Below, piece after piece: positions 15,579-23,274 of a DNA stretch of 64,000 bases. Below the pieces are notes generated by a model. It was not told the origin of the DNA. It saw only the letters and a list, made by a program, of their open reading frames with translations, and searched no databases. The first letter of the stretch is position 1. Each line of letters opens with the position of its first letter. This stretch comes from Chitinophagaceae bacterium (GTDB lineage: Bacteria > Bacteroidota > Bacteroidia > Chitinophagales > Chitinophagaceae): the NCBI GenBank assembly GCA_016720585.1, contig JADKKH010000008.1, positions 208,089 through 272,088 on the forward strand. The letters are read 5' to 3'. Made by a program: the position numbers and the translations under genes.

Positions 15579-16469
15579 ATGAAAAAAATAATAAGCACTA
15601 TCTTCTTTTTTCTTCCGCTGTTTACCCTGGCACAAAAGACAGATAAAAAACTTGAGGCAAAATTGCAAGAGGCCATTCAGGGCTTTAATGGCGACATAGG
15701 TATTTATGTAAAGAGCCTGAGAACCGGCAAGACCGTTTCAATCAATGCAGACTCAATATTCCCAACTGCCAGTATTGTAAAAGTGCCGATACTGCTGGGG
15801 ATCATGGATAAAATAGAAAAAGGAGAATTGAAATACGAGCAGGAAATTGTTTATAAAGATTCATTACTGTATGAAGGATCTGACATACTTGGTTCATTCA
15901 AAAGCGGGGAAAAGATAACTTTAAAAAAAGTAGTGATGCTGATGCTGACCACCAGTGATAATACAGCAAGTCTTTGGTTGCAAAGCCTGGCTGGAAAAGG
16001 GGTTAGGATAAATGAGATTCTTGACAGTCTTGGTTTGAAGAACACCCGGGTGAATTCCAGAACACCTGGAAGGGAGAACAACAGAACACAATATGGCTGG
16101 GGACAAACTACGGCTTTTGAAATGGGAAAATTGTTTGAAAAAATTTACCGGAATGAAATTTTTTCTCCCACAGCCTGTGTAAGAATGATGCGTTGTCTTG
16201 GCCGGAACTTTTGGGATGATGTGGCCTTATCACAAATACCACCGAACCTGGAAGTTTTCAGCAAGAATGGCGCCGTGAATGCTTCAAGGAGTGAAGTGTT
16301 ATTGGTTAATGCCCCTCACAATCCTTATATCTTTTCCCTATTTACAAATAACAATAAAGATATTTCCTGGGGGGATAGTAATGAGGCCTGGGTGCTGACC
16401 CGAAAAATTTCAAAATTGCTTTGGGAATATTTTGAACCAAAAGATAAATGGGAACAGCCGGTCCGGTAA
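15579..16469 (+). CDS. Class A beta-lactamase-like serine hydrolase
   Basis: The 296-residue exported protein (signal peptide about residues 1-18, FFFLPLFTLAQ) has the penicillin-recognising serine fold. The active site SxxK is S65-I-V-K68, the SDN triad is S126-D127-N128 in TTSDNTAS, and the third motif reads K229-N-G231 where KTG is usual. A glutamate (E166) lies in the loop where class A enzymes keep their general base, though the surrounding sequence differs. It may be a beta-lactamase or a peptidoglycan-related hydrolase; the KNG variant argues for caution over resistance. Stop is two bases from convergent feoB. Confidence 0.85.
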   Translation: MKKIISTIFFFLPLFTLAQKTDKKLEAKLQEAIQGFNGDIGIYVKSLRTGKTVSINADSIFPTASIVKVPILLGIMDKIEKGELKYEQEIVYKDSLLYEGSDILGSFKSGEKITLKKVVMLMLTTSDNTASLWLQSLAGKGVRINEILDSLGLKNTRVNSRTPGRENNRTQYGWGQTTAFEMGKLFEKIYRNEIFSPTACVRMMRCLGRNFWDDVALSQIPPNLEVFSKNGAVNASRSEVLLVNAPHNPYIFSLFTNNNKDISWGDSNEAWVLTRKISKLLWEYFEPKDKWEQPVR

Positions 16470-16471
16470 TT

Positions 16472-18592
16472 TTATTTGACTAATTGATATACCAGCCAAC
16501 TCATCAAATAAGCCAACCCGGTCATATAAAATAATTGTATGAGAGGCCACTTCCAGCTTTTGGTTTCTCTTTTTACCACAGCCAGCGTACTCATACATTG
16601 CATGGCAAAAACATAAAATATCATCAGGGAAAGTCCGGAAGCCAGGTTAAAAACCGGTTTTCCATCTGCACGTACTGCTCCTTTCATTTTTTCTTTCAGC
16701 AATAAACTTCCTTCGTCATTATCACCCACACTGTAGATGGTGGCCATCGTGCCTACAAACACTTCCCGGGCGGCAAAGGACGTAATCAATGCAATCCCGA
16801 TTTTCCAGTCAAAACCCAGGTGCGTAATGGCGGGTTCAATTGTTTTTCCCAATATGCCCGCATAAGAGCTTTCCAGTTTTGCCGATTGAAATTCTTTATC
16901 CAGCACCACCATATTGGCCCCGGGTTGCGATTTCATTTGTTCATACTGTTGCGTTATCTGCTGCATTTTATTTCCGGGACCGAATGAACAAAGGGCCCAG
17001 AGCAGCAGGCTGATTATCATAATTATTTTCCCGGCATCAAAAACAAATATTTTAGCCTTGTTTATCATCGCCGGCAACACATTGCTCCATCTTGGTGAAC
17101 GGTAAGTTGGTAACTCAAGAATGAAAAAACTTTTTTCTTTTATATTAATAAACCATTTGGCTACATACGAAACTATCAATGCCATCACCAGGCCGAGTAA
17201 ATACAATCCCATCATCACCAGGCCCTGCACCCCGAGAAAACCCAGTAAATAGGTTTTGGGAATAACCAGGCCAATTAAAATGGTATAAACAGGTAGTCTT
17301 GCCGAACAGCTCATCAGTGGCGTAATCAATATGGTCAGCAAACGCTCTTTTCTGTTCTCAATATTTCTTGCACTCATTATGGCGGGAACTGCACAGGCAA
17401 AACCGCTGATCATCGGCATTACACTTTTTCCATTTAACCCCGCGCTGCGTAATAGCCTGTCGGAAAGAAAACTTATACGGGCCATATAGCCGGAGTCTTC
17501 CAACAAAGTTATCAGGCCAAATAAAATCATAATCTGGGGTACAAAAACAAGGATACCTCCCAACCCGGCGACCACACCATTTATTAATAAGTCAGCCCAG
17601 CGATTGTTGGGCAATGACAGGGCAAGCGACTGGCTGACTTTTGCAAAACCCAGATCAATCCAATCCATTGGAAACTGGGCCAGCCAGAACACACTTTGAA
17701 ATAATAAAAACAAAACAGTCAATAAAATTAAATAGCCCCAACGACGGTGCAGCAAAACCGTATCCAATTTTTCGGTGAATAAGGTTTTCTGCAACGGATC
17801 TGGTTCGGATACCGCCTTTTGCATAATCTCCCGGATTCGGCCATAGCGTTGCAGTATTTCTTCTGCCTGAGTTTTAGTAGGGTTGAAATTATTTTTCTGT
17901 TCAATAGTTTCAATTGTTTGCTGGAGGGTCTTCTTCAAATCAAATGATTCATGATTGATGAGGTAATGAATAGCGGCGTAATCACTCAACCAAGGGAGTT
18001 GTTCTTTTACACCTGCAATAGAAGCATCAGCCAGGGCCCTGTTATCTATAAAATCATTTACCGGAGAAGTGTCGGAAGGTCGTGCGGTTTGTTCAATCGC
18101 TTTTTTGAGTTGGGGGATGCCCTTGTTTTTTCTGGGATTCACCGCAATTACCGGAACACCCAACTCTTTTTCCAGAGCAGCAATATCAATCCGGATACCC
18201 TTTCGTTTCGCCATATCCATCATTGTCAGGGCAATCACCACCGGAACTTTTAAGTCTATGATTTGTGTGCAGAAAAGAAGGTTACGTTTAAGATTGCTTG
18301 CATCAGCAACAGCTACCACTACATCTGCTTTGATATCCGGGTCCTGGTCCAGGAGTACCTTATAACTTACCCACTCGTCCTGTCGCCTCGGGTAAAGACT
18401 GTAGGTTCCGGGCAGGTCAATTATTTCTGCAATTAAGGATTCTGATAAAGAAGCAGCACCTGTTTTTTTATCAACGGTCACCCCCGGAAAATTGCCTACT
18501 TTCTGATTAAGACCAGTAAGACAATTAAACAGTGAACTTTTCCCGCTGTTGGGGTTCCCAACCAGGGCAATATGTAAATGTTGTTGAGCCAC
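16472..18592 (-). CDS. feoB: Ferrous iron transporter FeoB
   Basis: At 706 residues this is a full-length FeoB. The cytoplasmic N-terminal GTPase has G1 GNPNSGKSSLF, G3 DLPGTYSLYP and a later base-recognition region TMMDMAK; a helical spacer follows (to about residue 275), then a membrane domain with conserved FVPQIMILFGLITLLEDSGYM, GFACAVPAIMSAR and SCSARLPVYTILIG, and FAAREVFVGTMATIY near the end. It imports Fe2+ across the inner membrane. Its partner feoA is encoded 4 kb to the left on the other strand. No FeoC is seen. The region upstream is only 164 bp to the M28 peptidase start. Confidence 0.97.
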   Translation of the reverse strand: MAQQHLHIALVGNPNSGKSSLFNCLTGLNQKVGNFPGVTVDKKTGAASLSESLIAEIIDLPGTYSLYPRRQDEWVSYKVLLDQDPDIKADVVVAVADASNLKRNLLFCTQIIDLKVPVVIALTMMDMAKRKGIRIDIAALEKELGVPVIAVNPRKNKGIPQLKKAIEQTARPSDTSPVNDFIDNRALADASIAGVKEQLPWLSDYAAIHYLINHESFDLKKTLQQTIETIEQKNNFNPTKTQAEEILQRYGRIREIMQKAVSEPDPLQKTLFTEKLDTVLLHRRWGYLILLTVLFLLFQSVFWLAQFPMDWIDLGFAKVSQSLALSLPNNRWADLLINGVVAGLGGILVFVPQIMILFGLITLLEDSGYMARISFLSDRLLRSAGLNGKSVMPMISGFACAVPAIMSARNIENRKERLLTILITPLMSCSARLPVYTILIGLVIPKTYLLGFLGVQGLVMMGLYLLGLVMALIVSYVAKWFINIKEKSFFILELPTYRSPRWSNVLPAMINKAKIFVFDAGKIIMIISLLLWALCSFGPGNKMQQITQQYEQMKSQPGANMVVLDKEFQSAKLESSYAGILGKTIEPAITHLGFDWKIGIALITSFAAREVFVGTMATIYSVGDNDEGSLLLKEKMKGAVRADGKPVFNLASGLSLMIFYVFAMQCMSTLAVVKRETKSWKWPLIQLFYMTGLAYLMSWLVYQLVK

Positions 18593-18723
18593 CTGAGAAT
18601 TGTCTCCAAAAGTAAATGGGAACCGTTAAACCACCTTACGAATTACGATTTTTAAGCATAGCAAGACGGAAAAAGAATGACAGAAATATGGAGAACTTAA
18701 CAAAGAAAAACGAATCCCATCAA

Positions 18724-18731
18724 TACCTTTG
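18724..18731 (+). promoter_or_regulatory. Promoter -7 element of the M28 peptidase gene
   Basis: TACCTTTG is an exact match to the Bacteroidota -7 consensus TAnnTTTG. A clear TTG is not found 19-20 bp upstream. Its position supports the start codon at 18757 over any upstream in-frame ATG. Confidence 0.5.
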
Positions 18732-18756
18732 CAGCCAATCAATGGAATATATATTT

Positions 18757-20439
18757 ATGCGCTCATCTTTTTCAAAATTATTCATCGTTTTTGGATTTCT
18801 GGCCGGGTGTTCCCCCCAGAAAAATTTAACAAGAAATGACACCCAACTATTGGATAGCCTCAGGGCACATATTCAATACTTATCAGATGATAAACTGGAG
18901 GGCCGCCGCACAGGTACTAAAGGGGAAGAGCTGGCGATGCACTATATCAGTAATCAATTCAAAGAAATCGGATTGATTCAAAAGGGAACGGAGTCATATC
19001 CCCAGAGTTTTCCGGTAAATGAAGGAAAGCAAATTGACGAAATCACTGATTTAATTATTAATGGCAATAAACTGAACGTTGGGAAAGAATTTTTTCCTTT
19101 TCCTTTCAGTCCCGATATCCAACTGGAAGCATTGCCATCCATAGCTGTACAGGAAGCCGGTATGCCTTGGTTCTTTGATTTGAAGGAAACATTGGAGGAA
19201 AACAAAAACAACCTGCATTTTGATTTAGGAGAATATATCCGAACGAATGCTAAAAAGGCCAAGGATAGGGGAGCTTCGGCCGTTTTCTTATATAATACCT
19301 CTTCTATTGATGACAAATTGGTGTTTGATGGTAAAGACAAATCAGAGCCAATAGGGATTCCGGTTCTGTATGTATCTGCTTTAGCGGCCCAAAAATATTT
19401 TGCTGATAAAGCGGCTACGCTGAATATCAAACTAAGAACCGGCATCAGTGAAAAAACAAGGGTAGGACACAATGTGATCGGATATATTGATAACAGGGCG
19501 GCCACTACTATAATCCTTGGGGCACATTATGACCACCTGGGATATGGCGAAGATGGTAATTCGATGATAAGAAATTTCGATCATCCGATGATACACAACG
19601 GAGCCGACGATAATGCCAGCGGCACGGCAGCCCTAATAGAAATGGCCAGAAAGCTAAAATCGTCCAGGGCAACGAATAACAATTATCTGTTTATTGCCTT
19701 TTCGGGAGAAGAATTGGGTTTATTTGGATCTAAATATTTTACCGAGCACCCAACCATTGACATGAAAACGGTCAACTACATGATAAATATGGATATGGTG
19801 GGAAGGCTGAATGACAGCACCAAAACATTAACCATCGGCGGGTATGGCACTTCACCGGAATGGGCTAATGTTATCAGTAAGGAATATTATAATTTCCCCA
19901 ATAAAGTAAAAAAGACAGCACCGGACCTGGTAATTAAAATCGACAGCAGCGGGACGGGTCCCAGTGACCATAGTTCGTTTTACAGAAAGGATATACCCGT
20001 TTTGTTTTATTTTACCGGGCTTCATACCGATTACCATAAACCCTCAGATGATGCCGATAAAATAAACTACAACGGGGAACAATTAATTATCCGGCATATG
20101 CTTTCTACCATTGAATCCTTGAATAATAAAGAAAAATTAGCCTTTACCAAAACAAAAGAAACACAAACTTCTACCAGTGCACGTTTCGGAGTTTCCATGG
20201 GAATAATGCCGGATTACACTTTTTCCGGCATGGGTGTAAGGGCAGATGGCGTAACCGATGGGAAGCCGGCACAAAAAGCGGGCATTAAAGCCGGGGATAT
20301 TATCATTCAGCTGGGAGATAACACTATAACATCGCTGGAAAATTATATGCAGGCACTCGGCAAATTCAAAAAAGGAGAAAAGACCAACGTAAAATTTAAG
20401 AGAGGAGCTGAAACATTGGTGGTGGTAGTTGAGTTTTAG
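18757..20439 (+). CDS. M28 family metallopeptidase lipoprotein with PA and PDZ domains
   Basis: With start at 18757 the protein has 560 residues and a lipoprotein signal (LFIVFGFLAGCS; lipid on Cys). A protease-associated domain (about residues 90-245) precedes the M28 zinc aminopeptidase domain: LGAHYDHLGYG, NGADDNASGTAAL, FSGEELGLFGS, NMDMVGRL and the C-terminal PSDHSSFY histidine. Residues from about 465 form a PDZ domain (GVRADGVTDGKPAQKAGIKA). It probably digests peptides outside the inner membrane. The frame extends upstream to 18616, but a signal peptide and promoter place the start at 18757. The next gene begins 28 bp later. Confidence 0.92.
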   Translation: MRSSFSKLFIVFGFLAGCSPQKNLTRNDTQLLDSLRAHIQYLSDDKLEGRRTGTKGEELAMHYISNQFKEIGLIQKGTESYPQSFPVNEGKQIDEITDLIINGNKLNVGKEFFPFPFSPDIQLEALPSIAVQEAGMPWFFDLKETLEENKNNLHFDLGEYIRTNAKKAKDRGASAVFLYNTSSIDDKLVFDGKDKSEPIGIPVLYVSALAAQKYFADKAATLNIKLRTGISEKTRVGHNVIGYIDNRAATTIILGAHYDHLGYGEDGNSMIRNFDHPMIHNGADDNASGTAALIEMARKLKSSRATNNNYLFIAFSGEELGLFGSKYFTEHPTIDMKTVNYMINMDMVGRLNDSTKTLTIGGYGTSPEWANVISKEYYNFPNKVKKTAPDLVIKIDSSGTGPSDHSSFYRKDIPVLFYFTGLHTDYHKPSDDADKINYNGEQLIIRHMLSTIESLNNKEKLAFTKTKETQTSTSARFGVSMGIMPDYTFSGMGVRADGVTDGKPAQKAGIKAGDIIIQLGDNTITSLENYMQALGKFKKGEKTNVKFKRGAETLVVVVEF

Positions 20440-20467
20440 TGTAATTTAGTGTTGAGCAATTGTGTCT

Positions 20468-20917
20468 ATGGCAGACCGCAACAATAAATTTATTCTTGAT
20501 ACAAAAGAACTTACCGAATCATTTTTTGATGATACCCGGCTGCTGGGCATTATGGCGCCGGTAAAAGATTACCAGTTCTGCTGGCACCTTAACAACACCA
20601 TCGGCCTGAATTTCCGCAATAATAACGACCTCGAAATCCAACTCACGAAAAAAAAGAGAAATTATTTTTTCGCCGTATACGAATATTGCGAACCCACCCG
20701 GTTTTTATCGCATTACGTTTACAACAACCAATTTGACGGGGAATATCTATTGCCCGAATTCAAACACCTTGACTTCCTGTGGTTGATGAAAGGCGATGAG
20801 GTAAGTGATGAATCCTTACAAGAGACCATTCAAACTATCAAAGCAATAAACAGTGTTCAGCTGGTGCTGGAACTCACGAATGAGAAAATCAGGAACAAAG
20901 AACATCTTGTATTTTAA
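20468..20917 (+). CDS. IPExxxVDY family protein
   Basis: A protein of 149 residues (a GTG two codons earlier would give 151). LLPEFKHLDFLWLMKG corresponds to the Ile-Pro-Glu-x3-Val-Asp-Tyr motif that names this Bacteroidota-specific family; here the motif is varied to Leu-Pro-Glu and Leu-Asp-Phe. MAPVKDYQFCWHLN near the N-terminus also fits the family. No function is known. It lies between the M28 peptidase and the pterin dehydratase on the same strand. Confidence 0.8.
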   Translation: MADRNNKFILDTKELTESFFDDTRLLGIMAPVKDYQFCWHLNNTIGLNFRNNNDLEIQLTKKKRNYFFAVYEYCEPTRFLSHYVYNNQFDGEYLLPEFKHLDFLWLMKGDEVSDESLQETIQTIKAINSVQLVLELTNEKIRNKEHLVF

Positions 20918-20957
20918 TTTTCAAATGTTGCTATCAGACAATAAATAATTTTAGTCT

Positions 20958-21194
20958 ATGTGGGAAGAAAATAATAATAAACTCTATAAAAAATTTAAGT
21001 TTAAGAACTTCAGCGAAGCATTTGCTTTTATGACAAGGGTGGCTATCGAGTCAGAAAAAATGGATCACCATCCTTTATGGACGAATGTTTACAATACCGT
21101 TGAGATCTGGCTGAATACTCATGACGCAGGGGATATTGTAACAGAAAAGGACCACCAGCTGGCAAAAAAGATTGATACATTAGTAGAACACTGA
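20958..21194 (+). CDS. 4a-hydroxytetrahydrobiopterin dehydratase
   Basis: The 78-residue protein is a pterin-4a-carbinolamine dehydratase. The active-site motif is intact: EKMDHHPLWTNVYNTVEIWL supplies the His-His-Pro and following aromatic residues, THDAGDIVTEKDHQLA the late His and Asp. It regenerates the pterin cofactor after aromatic amino acid hydroxylation. It is slightly short at the N-terminus compared with longer homologs. No hydroxylase gene is in the window. Confidence 0.92.
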   Translation: MWEENNNKLYKKFKFKNFSEAFAFMTRVAIESEKMDHHPLWTNVYNTVEIWLNTHDAGDIVTEKDHQLAKKIDTLVEH

Positions 21195-21289
21195 TTTTTT
21201 ATAATAGTTAAGATCTGCACTGATCGTTATAACCAAAATAATCTGCGGTCTTCAAAAACAGCACACTGCCTTTAACTTCAACGATATTA

Positions 21290-22201
21290 ATGGTTCGCCC
21301 GGCTGCTTTTGGTTTCAACGAGGAAACAGCAGTCAATAATTATTTTCAATCCGCTCCGGGGATCAACCATGAAGCCCCGATAGCTATCGGGGTACAGAAA
21401 AAAGCACTGGCAGAGTTTGACAATATGGTTCAAACTCTGCGGAGCCATGATATTACTGTATTAATAATTGAAGACACAAAAGAGCCCGCCAAGCCCGATG
21501 CCATCTTTCCAAATAACTGGCTTAGCACTTCCCCAGACGGCCTGGTGTCAGTGTTTCCGATGTATGCACCCAACCGGCGCACCGAAAAAAGGGAAGAGAT
21601 TTTAACAAAGCTTGCCAAAGAATTTGTAATACGGGATGTGCAGGACTGGAGTGAATATGAAGCAGAAGGGAAATTTTTGGAAGGAACGGGCAGCATGATA
21701 CTGGATCATGAAAATAAAATGATTTATGCCTGTATGTCCGAGCGGACAAGCCTGTCGGTTTTGGAAAAATATGCGACGACCAACGGCTATCAGGCCATTG
21801 TTTTCCTGGCCACCGACAAAAACGGAATGCCGGTATATCATACCAATGTAGTAATGACCCTTGGAGAGGGTTTTTGTGTACTCTGTGAAGAAGCTATTGA
21901 AGAAGAGTGGGAACTGATAGCTGTACGGCAATTATTGGAATCAACCCATCACAACATCATCGCGATTACCCGTGAACAAATGCACCATTTTGCCGGCAAT
22001 ATGCTGCAGGTAAAGAATTCTAAGGGAGAAAAATATTTGATCTTGAGTCAAACTGCTTACGACTCATTGCGAAAAGAACAACGGCAGATGCTGGAGGCTT
22101 ATTCCCTGTTATTGCCGGTTGCTGTACCAACGATTGAAGAAGTGGAAGGGGGCAGTGTGCGGTGTATGATGGCAGAAATCTTCCTGGAAAGAAAGCATTA
22201 A
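21290..22201 (+). CDS. ctlX: Citrulline utilization hydrolase CtlX / arginine-deiminase-related protein
   Basis: A 303-residue protein of the amidinotransferase/arginine deiminase superfamily. MVRPAAFGFNEETAVNNYFQ at the start is characteristic of the CtlX group. Catalytic positions are visible: Asp in KPDAIFPNNW, Glu in GKFLEGTGSMIL, His in YHTNVVMTLGEG and Cys near the C-terminus in EGGSVRCMMAEI. Members hydrolyse guanidino or ureido groups; citrulline is the assigned substrate for the named family. Residues near 30-35 (APIAIG) are encoded by a perfect 18-bp palindrome, likely a repeat insertion. The stop overlaps that of convergent selD by 4 bp. Confidence 0.88.
   Translation: MVRPAAFGFNEETAVNNYFQSAPGINHEAPIAIGVQKKALAEFDNMVQTLRSHDITVLIIEDTKEPAKPDAIFPNNWLSTSPDGLVSVFPMYAPNRRTEKREEILTKLAKEFVIRDVQDWSEYEAEGKFLEGTGSMILDHENKMIYACMSERTSLSVLEKYATTNGYQAIVFLATDKNGMPVYHTNVVMTLGEGFCVLCEEAIEEEWELIAVRQLLESTHHNIIAITREQMHHFAGNMLQVKNSKGEKYLILSQTAYDSLRKEQRQMLEAYSLLLPVAVPTIEEVEGGSVRCMMAEIFLERKH
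21375..21392. repeat. Perfect 18-bp palindrome inside ctlX
   Basis: CCCCGATAGCTATCGGGG is fully self-complementary and lies in frame in ctlX, encoding part of a loop (APIAIG). Variants with the same CCCG...CGGG design occur at 28184-28199 and 44970-44985 in non-coding DNA of this window. I recognise this as resembling a dispersed palindrome of Bacteroidota genomes. Confidence 0.7.
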
Positions 22202-23256
22202 GGTTTCACGAAAATAATTTTTTCATTCTTTTGGACCATGCGCCCAACCGGATCAGTTACGGGGGTTAGTTTTTCTTTTTTCAAAATTTCTTTTACTTCC
22301 TCCAATGCATCTTCCGTCACACTCAACAGCAATCCCCCGTTCGTTTGCGGATCTGGTAATAATGTAAAGGCCTCCATTACATTCACCCCCTTTTCAAATT
22401 TTACTTTATCGCTATAACTGCTCCAGTTGCGGGTGGTGGCATCCGGGAAAATACGTTGAGCAATATAATCCTTCACTCCTGCTGCAATCGGCAACTTGTC
22501 GTAATAGATTTCTGCACTAAGTCCGCTGCCTTCGGCCATTTCAATTAAATGTCCGAGCAAACCAAAACCCGTTACATCTGTCATGGCGGTCACTCCTTTT
22601 ATTTTACCCAGCTCCTCGCCTATTTTATTCAAAGTCGTCATTTGCTCAATCATTGCCGGCAGATGTTCTGCTTTAAGCAAACCCCTTTTTTGTGCTGTAG
22701 ATAAAATACCAACTCCCAGGGGCTTTGTGAGAAATAAATAATCACCTTCCTGTGCTGTGTTGTTCTTCTTTAGATTTTCTATAGGTACAATCCCGGTTAC
22801 AGCCAGTCCAAATATCGGTTCCGGGGAATCAATACTGTGTCCACCAGCTAATGGAATACCGGCTTCGGCACAAATAGCTCTTCCCCCTTCAATTACTTTT
22901 TGTGCTAACTCAACCGGCAGTTTTTCCACCGGCCAGCCAAGAATAGCGATAGCCATCAGGGGCTTGCCACCCATCGCATACACATCGCTGATGGAATTGG
23001 CCGCCGCTATTCTTCCAAAATCAAAAGCGTCATCAACGATCGGCATAAAAAAATCCGTAGTAGAGATCAAAGCCATGCCATTTCCTGAATCATAAACAGC
23101 CGCATCATCTTTACTATGATTACCAACAAGAAGGTTTTTGTTATCCGGGAATACAAAACTGCTTTTCAGTATTTCTTCTAAAACTTTCGGGGATATCTTA
23201 CAGCCGCAACCGGCACCGTGGGAATATTGAGTGAGCTTGATGGAGTCAGGAGTCAT
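22198..23256 (-). CDS. selD: Selenide, water dikinase
   Basis: The 352-residue enzyme makes selenophosphate from selenide and ATP. The catalytic loop SHGAGCGCKI has Cys17, the catalytic position, and Lys20; no selenocysteine is used. SKDDAAVYD, STTDFFMPIVDDAFDFG, ANSISDVYAMGG and GGHSIDSPEPIFG are the conserved ATP- and metal-binding blocks, and DVTGFGLLGHL with NGGLLLSV complete the C-terminal half. It is separated from selU by one exported protein gene on the same strand. With selU in the window and no selA, selB or selC seen, the local use of selenium is tRNA modification. Confidence 0.97.
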   Translation of the reverse strand: MTPDSIKLTQYSHGAGCGCKISPKVLEEILKSSFVFPDNKNLLVGNHSKDDAAVYDSGNGMALISTTDFFMPIVDDAFDFGRIAAANSISDVYAMGGKPLMAIAILGWPVEKLPVELAQKVIEGGRAICAEAGIPLAGGHSIDSPEPIFGLAVTGIVPIENLKKNNTAQEGDYLFLTKPLGVGILSTAQKRGLLKAEHLPAMIEQMTTLNKIGEELGKIKGVTAMTDVTGFGLLGHLIEMAEGSGLSAEIYYDKLPIAAGVKDYIAQRIFPDATTRNWSSYSDKVKFEKGVNVMEAFTLLPDPQTNGGLLLSVTEDALEEVKEILKKEKLTPVTDPVGRMVQKNEKIIFVKP

Positions 23257-23274
23257 TTCGCAAATTTCGGAATA

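Noticed and set aside
18616..18756. Longer N-terminus of the M28 peptidase starting at 18616
   Set aside because: The added residues precede a clear lipoprotein signal, and a TACCTTTG promoter element lies inside that stretch.
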